The notes below the pieces were generated by a model that had not been told where the DNA came from, searched no databases, and worked only from the letters and a program-made list of their open reading frames with translations. From Polytrichum commune (Eukaryota; Streptophyta; Polytrichopsida; Polytrichales; Polytrichaceae), in assembly GCA_950295325.1 (NCBI GenBank), contig OX485804.1:70098033-70162032 (forward strand): a stretch of DNA of 64,000 bases. Reading direction: 5' to 3'. Shown one piece after another: positions 41,701-52,815 of the stretch. Numbering within the stretch: position 1 is the stretch's first letter; every line of letters starts with the position of its first letter. The position numbers and the translations under genes are program-made.

Positions 41701-41979
41701 AAGGCACCTGAGACCACTTACTCTCAGTATATCCGTTCGCCCATGAAGCTCATGAAATTCAGCCTGGGATTGTGCAGACCGCTGCGATGCATCCTTCAAT
41801 GCATCCCTGCAATTCAGAATCTCATTTTGACAGCTTTCAATCTCCTCTGTAAGTTGGTCTACAAATCTTGACAGCACCGAGTTCTCGGCCCTTAAACTGT
41901 CTGCCTCGGCTCTGCATTTCTCCAATGAAACCTTGGTGATGTGGAGATCTTCCTGGGTTTTACTGAGCTGATCTTCCAT
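35794..41979 (-). CDS. Long coiled-coil protein with tandemly duplicated exons, function unknown
   Basis: Twelve exons with GT-AG introns read in one frame: 41979-41722, 41224-41045, 40777-40598, 40402-40223, 40033-39851, 39433-39140, 38600-38301, 38123-37304, 36974-36797, 36552-36438, 36259-36158, 35871-35794. The product is 955 residues. Residues 1-86 are coiled coil with an in-frame TGA 24 bases before the ATG. Residues 87-425 come from five related exons (60, 60, 60, 61 and 98 residues). Residues 426-525 are a Ser/Pro-rich linker. Residues 526-800 or so are strong heptad-repeat coiled coil. The C-terminal 160 residues are helical and end in a block with LDQYAPVLLHYPG. There is no membrane segment, motor or enzyme domain. 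It resembles plant myosin-heavy-chain-like structural proteins only in general character, so I assign no name. A telobox at 42913-42920 lies upstream. Confidence 0.85.
39140..41224 (-). repeat. Five tandemly duplicated phase-0 exons
   Basis: Exons 41224-41045, 40777-40598, 40402-40223, 40033-39851 and 39433-39140 encode versions of one unit. The pattern is x-x-L-E-x-K-L-E-K-E-V-A-E-V-K-x-L-T-x-E-L-E, then W-E-H-E-A-E, then S-I-Y-L-E-V-V-D and a final basic E-L-R-K-E. The first three are exactly 180 bases, the fourth 183, the fifth 294. All begin and end in phase 0, so units can be added or skipped without breaking the frame. Confidence 0.85.
39233..39394 (-). repeat. Three tandem 54-bp repeats inside one exon
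   Basis: Within the 39433-39140 exon, three consecutive 18-residue units read EIKKLTEELERTMWEHDL, EIKRLTEELERTLWEHDI and EIKNLTEELELTMWEHEA (39394-39341, 39340-39287, 39286-39233). They account for the extra length of this exon over its 60-residue relatives. Confidence 0.95.
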
Positions 41980-42584
41980 GTCAGTGAAGCCGTCTGGTCA
42001 ATTCAGTGTAAGTAGGAACTCCAATGAATTAACCTATACAGCCCACTACTGGTTCTCCCCAATTTAACGATCTGCTCATCAAGGCAGAAGAATACCACGC
42101 CTGCATTAAAATTAGCTCGATTCAAATCCATTCAACTTTCAATTAATGCACAGAATTTTCAAAACTGGTAGCAACTCGGTCATACTCTGGTGGGAAAATT
42201 AAATAAATAAATTCAGGCGCATTTCCCACAAACTTAGACAATTACTATGTGCTAAAGCCTCACCTCCTCACAGAACCTCAAGTACTAGAAGTCCAGAATT
42301 GAATAGAAACCATGGCTTCCAGACATTTTAAAAACGCATATTAAGGAGGAGCTCCCTTCCTGGCTGCAACAAAGACCTCCTCCACAGCGCAACATTCCCG
42401 AACAAGTTGAAAATCTACCAAAAAAAATACATGCTAGTCTCACAATTCTTCGTCATTTGATAACACTACACTCCCCCTCCCCCCTCCCCAATTTTTATTT
42501 CACAGCACAGATGAAAGGCCCTGCTATGAATGGCAAAATTCGGAAACAATTTGGCACATTGGACTCTACTACGTTCACTTCTGC

Positions 42585-42750
42585 AAAGAGTACAAATTGA
42601 GGGTTTACCTGTCTTACTCATCTCTTTCTTTGTTTGAAGAGCCTACCTAGTGTACAAATTGAGGGTTTCCATACTCCCCACCGATGTCTCTCTTATGCAC
42701 CTCTAAGTTTGAACAGACTACCTAGTGTAGAAATTGAGAGAAAAAATTCC
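42585..42750. repeat. Tandem repeat upstream of the coiled-coil gene
   Basis: A unit of about 65-75 bases containing GTTTGAAGAGCCTACCTAG then TGTACAAATTGAG recurs as GTTTGAACAGACTACCTAG then TGTAGAAATTGAG, with a partial third copy at 42585. It lies in the probable promoter or leader of the minus-strand gene. Confidence 0.6.
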
Positions 42751-42912
42751 ACAGAAATTGAAAGAAAAAATTCAGCTCGTGGGTGAAGTAATGATACAAC
42801 ATTAACTATCTTTCGAGACACACCTAGCTGAGGGTTTAGAGGACGATGGAGATAAGTTACGGTGAGTTAGTGTTCAGTGCGCGGGAAGGGAGCGAGAGCG
42901 TGGGAGAGCTCA

Positions 42913-42920
42913 AAACCCTA
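42913..42920. promoter_or_regulatory. Telobox upstream of the coiled-coil gene
   Basis: AAACCCTA about 930 bases upstream of the ATG, beside GC-richer sequence that may mark a transcription start with an intron in the leader. Positional inference only. Confidence 0.35.
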
Positions 42921-43069
42921 GAGTCAGGCTTTCCATTTAGGGAAAGAAGGTCAACTACACTATAATCTGACTTAGTGTTACCCACGCTAACTTCTTCGAC
43001 ACACTCAAATGATCTTGCAATCACTGCGTGGCAACCAAAGTGGAGAAGGTGGCAACGGACTCTGGACAC

Positions 43070-45749
43070 TTGTTAGGCTGAGAAGTCGTGGAGACCACCT
43101 TCAATTCTTTAACGTAATCCAGCAACTTACATGCCACACTAAATCAGACCTAGAGTGAATCTATGTACCTATGGTTCATGTATGATGGCCACAAGTGCCT
43201 TTCTTCTTCATATTGGGACAATCTTACTTGCCTTTTCAAGCCTCACACGTACTCCCAACTTGTGTGTCAATAGGCACTACTAGCATACAAAACCTACGCA
43301 ATCATCCCACGTCGATGAAAGAACAATGCAAATCTATCACTATGCTAAATTTTCAAATTGTCTAGGTACATAGGACAAACAAGTTTCCAATGACATAGGT
43401 CAATTGTTTATGACGCATGTGCTTGTAATGAGGGGTTCATGTGGTTTTTTTAAATGTGCCACTAGAAGTGGTGAAAAATCAGTCTCCTACTGATCACCGA
43501 TATATATAACCGTGTGAATCACAAAGACGGCATGCCACTTATGTGTAAACTTGAACTACTAAGTGGACAATTTTCCATACTAAGGCCCCACTTGCACGTC
43601 CCAACTAGGAGACTCAGCTAAGATATGACTCGGTAAAGATTAGCTAAACAATATATTAGCCAACAAAAATCATGGCCACACCACCCGTACCACCTAGTTC
43701 AGAGAATCGGCCAACATATGAGTTAGTGATAATTACTTGAACAATATGTTAACTATCCAATCTTATGTCCACACCACATTGTTGGAAGTAACTAAAGGTT
43801 GACCAATGTTTAGTCACCCCAACACCTAGGGCCCGTTTTATACTATGACCAAATATCGTGACCATGAAAGTGCAAGGGCCCTTGAAACTCATCAAAAGGT
43901 CATACCTAGGGAAATTCATAAATGACTTTGTGTGGTCGTGGACCTTCAAGTGTAGTTTAGAGACATACGCAATTGGGCTCTTGACTGAATGCAATCTAAT
44001 TACCATCCTATTCATGTGGGTCGTTGTACATGATAAGTAATAATATATCAAGGGATTTGAAATATTTTAAGTGTCATGATCTTCTAGTCTTTTAGTTGTG
44101 TGTTAGACCCTCCTTTTTCAAGTGGGCTTGATGTAAGATATGATAGATTGTGTAACATTATCCATTGCATGGCAAGAGTGGCTTAAATTGGCAAGGCGGT
44201 AAACCCCCATGGGATGCACAAATTTTGTCGTACCAAAGCATGCATGTTCAACAAAGGGGGTTATATTTAAAACCTTGTACTAAGTTAACACATATGCACA
44301 TAGGTGTCCTAAACATCCCTTATTTGTATCTATATGTATAAGGATAAATTATTTTTCTCAAGATATTGAACATTCTTTGGTTTACAACATGGAAAAAAAA
44401 TATAAGAAACAATTTGTTTGAAAGGTTCAAATTCCAACTGTTGTATTATTAGAAGGAACGTGAACCCTTGAGAGGGCCTTAAGTTACCACATAAGATCCT
44501 CCAACCATTTCAAAACAGTTGACCATTGACTGCAACATGCTGAGTGGAAAATGGTTTAAGGTACTAAGAACTTAAAGTAACACCTTTCCTTTGGTGACAC
44601 CTATTTTTAGTCCTTAAGCCGTCAACAAATGAGTGCAATGGTGCCATCAAGTAAGTCATTGTTAAAAGTGTTTTAACCATATGCAACATTAAGTATAAAA
44701 TAACATCACCTCGGCCATTTAGGGTTGGTTTACACCATGGACCATGAAGTGGGACCATGGAAAATGGCATTTTTCCATTGTCCAACTTTCATGGTCCGAT
44801 TGCTTTAAAATTTAATTTACAATGCCTTTGGGCCCCTCACTAGGTGTAAACCGAATGTGGACCGAGAGGAATGACCATGCAACAAAAAGTGAATGTGTTG
44901 ATTTTTAATATATGCCCAAAAAAGGCAATTTTGAAAAGAAAAAAATCAAGGCTGATCATTCTCAAGTTAGTACCTTATACAAGATTTTTTTTAGTGTGAC
45001 ACAAATTGCCAATAATAAATATTTTATAATTGTTGAGTATTTTACTACACTTGCAAAACACTTTGTCACATGACTCGTGTTCATGCTTTCTTTATGTCTT
45101 TTTGTACAAAAATGGGTTACGGTTTATTAGAATTACAAAACACACATAACAAAACTAGTAGAAAGGTGTTTACTCTTCAAAATTCAATATGCATATCACA
45201 TTTTGGCATTTGTTGGCAGTTGCCGACCACTAGCAAGCTAATGAAAAAGACAATTGCGGAGGATAATAAACATACAATAAAAACGTAAAAATATATATTT
45301 ATTCACAAGCGTAAAATACATAGAAGTGTACTTTAGATGTGCAAAATTGGTACACTGCATGAATAGCAAAACTCCAATCCTAGTATGACTAGGAACAAAA
45401 CGTAGTTGCTCATCCTTTGGACCCGTCATGACCCATCATTGGCCGTTGTCGTTCTACATGTTGATATTGTCGTCACCTTATTTATTGGATATGCAGACTT
45501 CATGTCTCTGTGACCTCTGTATAGTTTGTACACACCATTGCACAACGAATTCTTGCACCTCATTTGTTGTTTACGTAACTTGTCATGTTGTTTTGTTGAA
45601 TGAAATAGTGGATTTTCCAATTGCTTTGTTGTGATGGAGGTTTAGGTGGGTTTATACGATTCACTCATGATGTAGTGTTGGATGTTGACTGATCAAGAAC
45701 ACAAGTTTTGTTATTGAGAGATTGTCCGTTGGATTTGTTCAAAAGTGTT
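43070..45749. other. Intergenic DNA without recognisable genes
   Basis: No coding-like frames. It contains the hairpin listed at 44739-44797 and, near 43829, a GGGCCCG-type sequence next to ACCATGAAAGTGCAAGGG that looks related to that hairpin family. Confidence 0.5.
44739..44797. repeat. Near-perfect hairpin with almost no loop
   Basis: GGACCATGAAGTGGGACCAT then GGAAAATG pairs with the following CATTTTTCCATTGTCCAACT then TTCATGGTCC, giving about 28 paired positions with few mismatches around a one- or two-base loop. It could be the core of a small foldback element or a precursor-like stem. Confidence 0.75.
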
Positions 45750-46142
45750 GAGGATTTACCTAATTTGTTTCAAGTTGGGACCTTGTGTTGTGTTTTGTGA
45801 GTGAAGGATCTAGGCCATGGGATTCCAAGTGGGCTTAAGAATTGATGATGTAGCAATGGTTGAAGATGGTGATTTACTTTCTTCCATTGCTTTGTAGTTG
45901 ATTCATGGTTTCATTTAAAGCAAAAATACAAGTTCTCTTGAAGATTGATTTAGACTTTGGTTTGATGGTGTTTCTAGCGGGCAAACATTGCTCAATCGTA
46001 TTTGGATTTCCTAATGGTTTTTTGGATTCTTGAAGGTATCGAGGATTTTCCGAATTTTGTTTGAGCCATGATTTGTGCCGTGTTTTCCGAATGAAGGATC
46101 TAGTTTTGGGGGTTTCAAGTAGGTTCATGAATTGGTGATGTA
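45750..46142. repeat. Diverged direct repeat, two copies about 290 bp apart
   Basis: The segments 45750-45852 and 46041-46142 share an ordered set of words (GAGGATTT, AATTTTGTTT-like, GTGTTTT, GAATGAAGGATCTAG-like, TTCAAGT.GG, GAATTG.TGATGTA) at roughly 70% identity by eye. This is probably an old tandem duplication of unknown origin. Confidence 0.55.
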
Positions 46143-47900
46143 TTGTTGAGTGTTGGGTGAATATGAAGTTTTTCCTTTAAGTGTTTTTGTTATGAATTTT
46201 TGGATGTATTTGAATCTAATGTAGATTGTCTTGAATAGCGATTTGAAGATTTTATGAAAGAGTCCATGTTTAAAATAAACAACTTCACTCACTACTACCC
46301 AAATAATGCCACAACAAGAATGCAAGAGAAATGAGAGAATGCTACAAACAAGGGCCTTTTATATCGTGGTTTCAAAATATAATGTTAGTCTATTATAAAA
46401 GGGTTTCTACCATTGTATCTATAGCCCCCAAAAAGATTCATTAAAAGTTTATTATAGCATCAATTCTTTGCTATGGGTCTTGCTTTTTTCTATCATACCA
46501 CTTATTTTGCCTCTCTCACCGCAACACCCATTGGACCATGTCAGTGGATTATGTAGGCTTTAAAATATGTCTTTTGGGAACCTCGACCTCCATGGTCACT
46601 CCGACATTTTTTTCCTTGGTGTAAACCAAAGTGGTCTCGGGACGAGTTCAAAAACCAATCACATGTTTTAAAGGGCCATGAGATGACTTTATGCTCCATG
46701 GTGTAATCAACCCCTCATAATAGCAGTGTAAGAAGGATGCAAGAACACTTTTAAAAGAGCACCAACTTTGGCCAATCACAATGGCTAATTGGTTGGGAAT
46801 ATATCCGCTTAATAAGGTGGTGTAAGAAGTGATCCACAAAAGGGGGACAACACCTTCACCTTATAGAAGATTCTCACCTATAATAAGGTTCATTTTGTGG
46901 TGATTCTCACTTAGCAATCCAACATCAATATACCTCCGAGTTGACATTAAATGATTGTTTCCTTAAGACGACTTTGAGAATTTTTGTAGGTTGCATAAGA
47001 TTTTTTTAAATTAAATTTTTTTTGGTAGACTTTCCATGGATTCATTAATATATGGATTTTTTATTTTATTTTTTTGAAACTCCTTAATCTTAATGAAATC
47101 AAAAAATTACTTGAAGTGTCACTTTAAAGCCTTGGTACCTTAGGTGTCACATGGGTTTAGTGTCAACTAAATATGTAACTTACATTGGAGGAAGGCTTGA
47201 GTGCTAAGAAGAGGCGACCATTCCAAGTGATGGGAACGTTGGTTTCCCTTATATGGGCCGGCTTCGATGTTTGGGTTTCATTAGACTGGTGCATGTTTCT
47301 TCTTCTAACTTGTGGGCAACAACCTAAGTAGAATAACGTGGAGTTGTTTAGTGATCGAGTGATTGATCAGGGCGTGTGAGCTCTTTGTTTATCCATGATG
47401 TTGGATATGAGTGCCTTGGATCCACCCACACTCCATAGTTTGCCTTACAACATGGATCCTCACTTGTATGCCTCGCCGAGCTTCCAAATGCATGTTGTTG
47501 TTGATGTAAGTTAAGTGTTTGTCATTGGTGTGTGTGTGTTGTTGTAGTTGGCAGATGGAAGTAGTTGATTTAGACAAGCAAACATGAATTAGGATTGTTG
47601 CACATGAAGACAGTTGAGCTTTGTTCAAGGCACGGGTTTCTTTTTTATAATTTTTATAAATAAGGTTTTGTCGAACATTGCTTTAAGGTATGTAATGACA
47701 AATGTTGTTGGCACTGGCGATTCCCGTATTTCTGATCTTGCAGTCTCGTTGAACTTCATAATGCTCTTCAATTTTCATGTTATGCTTATAGATTTGCAAG
47801 AAAATGAATGTGAGTTTCTTATGAACAACTGGTGGAGAGGAAGTTTGTCCAACTACCATTGGGTCGAATCTGACAAGGCAAGCATGTATGTGTGTATATT
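46143..47900. other. Intergenic DNA without recognisable genes
   Basis: AT-rich DNA between the direct repeat and the proteasome pseudogene. The first exon of the pseudogene's parent gene is not recognisable here. Confidence 0.5.
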
Positions 47901-49762
47901 TATTGATGCAACTTGATGGTTTTCAAAAAGCAGTTGCGTAGGTGGTAAAGTATGCAAAGGGGTACAACTACCCTGACTTTCGTTTTCAAGCATGGTGTCA
48001 TCGTGGTTGTTGACTCACCGACCAACATGGGCAACTACATTTGTATATTCTTTGCTAAACTCTCTCAACGTTTATTACTTTTGTTTTTCTATCATAAGTC
48101 AAAATTCCATGAATTTTTGTGGCTAGGTATGCGCTAAAGTTTACATGCTACATTTGACAATAATATTTGTATATCATTTGTTCAAACATTTCGCTATTGT
48201 TTGACAACTGCAACATGTGTGGTCTTTTTTTGATCTCTGGTGTTTTTCCTTGCTTTATCATTTGAGTTTTGTGTCCCATGTTTTTTGCATGATGCTTCCC
48301 AAGCAAATGTTGCTTACAACAATATGATTATTCTCGTTGTAACCTCACAAAAAATGAAAAAACATTGGAAATCAATCCCTACTTGCTAGGCACCATGGCT
48401 AGAGGTGCTACAAATTGCCAATTTTGGCAACAAAACCTAGGCACATGGGTATTCTAGCCTATTTACCTTGCTTTCAATTTTCACTTGCAAAATAGTACTT
48501 AGTGATACGTGGGCCATTATGCGACCTTCTTTATGCAATGTTTTGTTATGGAGGTGCACAAGTCTTTGTGTTTGAGAAGTTAGTGCAACATGACATGTTG
48601 TGACTCGCGTAGTCAAGTGGTATAGAGAAGCATGTGAAACAAAAAAAAAATGGCCTTAGAAGCTCAACCTTTCAAGCGTAGATGTAGAATAGTGGCTCAA
48701 GTTGATTGTGTTGTTTTTGTTAACCTTGGCAGTGTCAGCTACATGCGTTAGCACATAAGCAGTGCATTTCAGTAACATGTGCTTCAAAATTGCTTGCAAA
48801 TACTCTCTATTCATATAGAGGAATGGGTCTATTCATGGGCACTATGATTGTTGGCTGGGATGAAACTATGCATTTCTTATTCTATGCACACCCTTGATTT
48901 GAGGTCTAATTTAGCTTGCAAAAAAATTGAGTTCCAAATTTTCATACGAGAAATGAATTCCATCCTTTCAAGCACTAGGCTAGTTGTGCTAGCCCAACAA
49001 GCCAACAACTGCATTGAGAATTCTTTAGTTTGTATGTTTTTATTGGCCTCTTTATCTCAACTTGATGTCCCGTGAAAATTCTGGCATAATATGCAAAATA
49101 CATCGGGCATTTTATGTTTAATAATTTACTAGAGGTGATGTCATATGCTTGTACTAGAAATTTTCCATGTTTCATGAATAAAAGTAAATGAGTTTATTTA
49201 GTTGTGTTGTTGTTGTTGCATTGTAGTTTTGACAAAAGCAATTGAACTGCATTGGTGATGATTTTTGCAAGAATGTAGTCTTGACCTCGGCAGTTTCCGT
49301 GTTGTAATGTGAATCTGGATAACAGGGTCCAAGCCTATACTATGTGGATAATGAAGGTAGCAGGGTGAAGGGCACATGTTTTTGTGTTGGATATGGGTCT
49401 ACCTATGCATATGGTGTACTTGATACAAGGTAAGATACTATGATGGAGGATTGAGAATTAGACACTATCTATAAGATATTTTTGAAATTTTCAATAATCA
49501 AGTCTCTTCGATTTTGGGTTGGCAAATAGTTTGGGTTTCTATGACAATGATGTACCTAGGACATTTTTACAATCAATATACTTTCGAATTTGATGCAAAA
49601 TAATGTTATTTTCTCAAAATTCATGCGGGGTGTTGTTGGTTGTTTGTGTTTCTCAGGTTCAATTGGGGCATGTCCATTGAAGAAGCAGTAGAGATTGCTT
49701 GTTGTGCTATATACCATGCCACTTTCCATGATGGAACTAGTGGTGGTGTAGTTAGTGGTTAG
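47901..49762 (+). pseudogene. PBE: Proteasome 20S beta-5 subunit (PBE) pseudogene with retained intron layout
   Basis: Five exon-like blocks match the chymotrypsin-like beta-5 subunit in order. At about 47901-48041 the end of the propeptide (DGFQKAVA-stop-VVKYAK) leads into GTTTLTFVFKHGVIVVVDS. At about 48342-48442 there is [18 protein letters not shown] then ATNCQFW. At 48733-48868 there is ASKLLANTLYSYRGMG then GTMIVGWDET. At 49326-49429 there is [17 protein letters not shown]. At 49657-49762 there is MSIEEAVEIACCAIYHATF then HDGTSGGVVSG-stop. The catalytic Thr1, Asp17 and a Lys33 equivalent remain. Defects: TAG at 47939-47941 in the propeptide, an extra base in the AAAGGGG run just before Thr1, weak or lost splice sites around the second block, and loss of the usual C-terminal tail. 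Several intron junctions (AG at 48731-48732, GTAAG after 49429, CAG at 49656) are still good, so it arose by DNA duplication, not retroposition. Confidence 0.85.
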
Positions 49763-50007
49763 CAAAGAAGAAGAACTCCGGTCTCCGGAGGAGGCCGGAG
49801 TGAATAAAGTGTATGTTCGTAGAGCACCCTAGGCCATGCCTTACGGCAGTGGCGTCACATGTAAAACTACTTCGCCCTTTGCATGACGTGGACATTATAT
49901 TTAGTAACCAATAGTAAATTTCGGTAGCCAGTTATTATGTATGAGCCTTGTTTTGGGGTAGTTAGTGGGGGGGGGGGGATCTCTGTTGGGTGGGAGGTAT
50001 TGATTAT

Positions 50008-50430
50008 TCATGCGGGGTCTTGGAGATCATTAATAGTTTGTCGATTTTCTAGCCTATGTTTGTGGACTAGTATGGAGTGTGCATATTGTGTGGCGATTAT
50101 GTTAATTTGTTTAAACGTGTTTTTGATTTTCGTAATGGGGATTGTGAGCGTTGTTTCCAATTTTTCATTGATGGGATATGTGTTGTGCCTCTTGCTCCTG
50201 CGACTAGTACCATGAGTGGGGCTACATTCCAACCCTTGGCTATGATGTCGTTTATGAGTGGTTGGTATTTTGTGTTCTTTTCTGTCTAGGGTTTTAGTGG
50301 CGAATCTATCATTGCAATATGTGAATTCGATGAACTGTAAAGTGATATCGGGTGTAGGGGTTTCTAGGGGGGTGGTTATATGGATGGCCTATAATGCATA
50401 ATAAGTCTGGTTTGAGCCTAGCGTTGCAAT
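50008..50430 (-). pseudogene. Restriction-like endonuclease domain of the LINE (fragment)
   Basis: A Cys cluster (CTCDTLRCHC, about 50427-50456) leads into RLKPDLLCI (Asp near 50405). After a frameshift comes TPDITLQFIEFTYCNDRF (Glu codon 50326-50328), then YQPLINDIIAKGWNVAPL and VAGARGTTHIPSM, and a final helical tail (PITKIKNTFKQINIIATQYA). A PD followed by a strand with E-x-T/K, then a Y-x-x-L helix and a G-W strand, is the layout of the PD-(D/E)xK fold in R2/NeSL/Dualen-type elements. The enzyme class nicks target DNA to prime reverse transcription. It is interrupted by at least three frame changes. Confidence 0.65.
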
Positions 50431-50623
50431 GACATCTCAGGGTATCACATGTACATGGGAGTAACCATGGGGGTACTGTGTTTTCTTGGGGTAGTTCTTG
50501 ATGTGTTCCTACATTCATTAATGTATAATGTCTTGATATTCGGGTTGATACAATGAGTTTGCGTATTTCCCATACCGCTTTGTTATGTTTTTTTGTTATC
50601 AGTGCATGGATGTGTTGTTGTTT

Positions 50624-50680
50624 GCATTTAAGTAGTACATGCAGCCATGTATCCGCATCTGTTAAGTTACAGATGGGACA
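50624..50680 (-). other. Zinc-knuckle motif of the LINE
   Basis: CPICNLTDADTWLHVLLKC: a C-x2-C-x(11)-H-x(4)-C finger of the kind that follows RNase H in many non-LTR elements. It probably binds template nucleic acid. Confidence 0.7.
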
Positions 50681-51039
50681 TGTTCTTGATGGGAAGGCTT
50701 CTCTGCCAAAGAAAAGTTGTTTCCGGGCGTTTCCCATATATTGTCCAGTGCGGAATTTTATTAAGCATGTTTTTTGGTTATATGTGATGGCGGGGTTTGT
50801 CCAAAAGTCATTCGATAGTATTTTGTCTATGTCGTCATTTTCTAGCCATTTATGTAATTGGTGCGTTTGACTTGTAATAATTGTTAAGTCATGTTCATTG
50901 TCATGCTTAAGAATGTGTTTACTAAGGTGCCTAATGTGGCCTTTGTCAAGTGTTTCTTGCATGGAATGCCACCAATCTTTTTGTAGGTAGTATGGTGTGG
51001 GGTGTGCATGCTTGTATGGGGTTGCGGCATGATCTAATT

Positions 51040-51475
51040 CCCGTCCTTGTTTGGCTAGTGTGCCTCCTTGTTCATTCCCCCCTATGTTTGTGTGGGCCTT
51101 TATTTTGTGGAGTGTGGTGGTTTGTGTGCGGGATATTAACAGTTTGATCATGTTTTCTAGGATTATTTTGTCCAGGTGACTGTTATGACTAGTGGGGTGT
51201 TTGATTTGGGTGTTTAGGAGGTATAGGATATTTAGACAATCAGTGAATATGTGGGTTGGCTCATTTTTGTATGTTGTGGTGAGGAGTTGTAGGGTGTGGT
51301 GTATGGCCATCATTTCTGCTCGTAGGATATTTTGTAGTCCCGGTAATCTTTCTGCAATTTTTAGGTTCTTGAAAGGGTTGTAAATACCATATCCAGTTTT
51401 TTCCCGTCTCCGTTGTCCATTATTTGTTTGTTTGGGAGGTTTGAATGACCCGTCCGTGTAGTAGCAAAATTGGGG
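51040..51475 (-). pseudogene. RNase H domain of the LINE
   Basis: The domain reads YYTDGSF (first Asp, codon 51453-51455), NILRAEMMAIHHTL (Glu), HIFTDCLNILYLL (second Asp) and KAHTNIGGNEQGGTLAKQG. The last block normally reads N-E-x-A-D; here the catalytic Asp and its Ala are both Gly. Such a domain removes the RNA strand after first-strand synthesis. The substitution would be expected to cripple it, consistent with a decayed copy. Confidence 0.8.
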
Positions 51476-51545
51476 TGGGTATTTAAGTGATAGGCATTGT
51501 TATGGGTTGATATTCCATGGGTTGGTTGGGGTTTGGATGGTCGGC

Positions 51546-51561
51546 GGGGGGGGGGGGGGGG
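51546..51561. repeat. Poly-G tract (16 bases) inside the LINE frame
   Basis: Sixteen G on the plus strand, encoding a poly-Pro stretch on the minus strand. The reading frame before it does not continue correctly into the RNase H domain, so length change in this run is a likely cause of the frameshift. Confidence 0.85.
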
Positions 51562-52815
51562 TAAGTGAGTTTGGTCCATTTTGTATTGCAGTTCACTGGG
51601 GTGTCTAGTTGTGTTAGTGGTGCTACTTGGCAAAATATTTCGGGGATACCTAATGTGTTGGCAATATATTGCATTTGTTGGGTATGGGTCTCTGTTCCTA
51701 TGGGTGTATTCCTATGATGTATGCATATTATTTGTATGGCTCGGTTTTCTGTTCTAGGTTCGGTTCTTAGTTCTGGGGGAATTGTTGGTTCTTCGTAGAT
51801 GATGGTATCGGCTTTGAAGTGGGTGATAACATGCGAATCTGGGAAAAAGGCCATTATGAGGATTAGGATTATGATACCAGTTTTCGTCTGGCATTACTAG
51901 TATTGTGATAGAGTTTGAGTCGTATTTGGCTGCTAGGCGGGCCCAATGTAGGGCTTGTTGAGTTTCGGTTTTTGTGTGTGGGTGTGCGTAGCCATTGCCA
52001 TGTCATTTATGTTGGAATGTTTTTCCAACTGATCCAAAAATTACATCTCTAGGGAATGGGGAGTGGAATTGTCTAAGTGTGGTGGGGCATGTTACTGGTG
52101 AGGAGAAGTATGAGTGTGTTATTTGGAATGTGTTTATGAGGTTTTCAAGGATGGTATTTGGGAGTGTGTATTGCGAGAGTTTGAGGGGATCATTTTTGGG
52201 AGTTTTGTATCTATACCTTTGGTATAGCCATGCTACTTCAGTTTCGAATGGTTGGGTGGGGGGCTCAAGGTTGTGTGGTCTATTTAGTGTTAGGTGGTAT
52301 TGGGCCCATAACCATTTTAGTCTTGTTTCAGGGTTTAGGGTATTCAAGTGTCGGCTAATGTTATCGTATATGTGTGCATTGTCATATTGGGTTTGGATAG
52401 TATATTGTGTGCATGCGATATCATCTTCTGGGTTGCATTTGTTAATGTGTATTTGGCATAGGGGTATGGTTTGTGGTGGGGGGATATACCTGGTATCTCT
52501 CAATTGCTTTTGGTTGAAGTTTATGCTAAGTATGTTAGTAAAATGTTGGTGTTGTTTTCGAGTGTAGTATTGTGTTAGTAGTAATATATTATGGTTTATG
52601 GCGTTTTGGTTGTTCCAGGGGAACAATTCTTTTTGGGGTAGCCATTTGTTGTAAGTTGTTTCATTTGGAAGTGTCCATTGGCATAGGTAGGATGTGTATT
52701 TTTTTCGAAATTTTGTACTTGTTTGTGTATGCGCATATGCGGTCACTTTTGATGCTTTGTATCGGGAAGTGTGTTGGGTCTTTAAGTATGTTTGGGGGTG
52801 GTTTGGGGTGTTCTA

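Larger units (their letters stand above)
49960..52815 (-). mobile_element. 3' part of a non-LTR retrotransposon with RNase H and restriction-like endonuclease
   Basis: On the minus strand from about 52815 the frames read, in order: a helical post-RT segment (52746-52003), a linker domain (52000-51490), RNase H, a zinc knuckle, a second Cys cluster and a restriction-like endonuclease ending at 50008. The parts lie in different frames, with stops at 52003-52005 and shifts near 51845, in the poly-G run 51546-51561, near 50345 and near 50265, so the copy is dead. The reverse transcriptase is missing (5' truncation near 52815). RNase H together with a C-terminal restriction-like endonuclease is the arrangement described for the Dualen/RandI group first known from green algae. 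The 3' end is near the G12 run at 49967-49978, with no clear poly-A tail. The frame differences match small indels in homopolymers. Confidence 0.8.

Noticed and set aside
48600-48640. tRNA A-box-like sequence AGTCAAGTGGTATAGAG
   Set aside because: No matching B box, anticodon arm or acceptor stem; it falls in an intron of the proteasome pseudogene.
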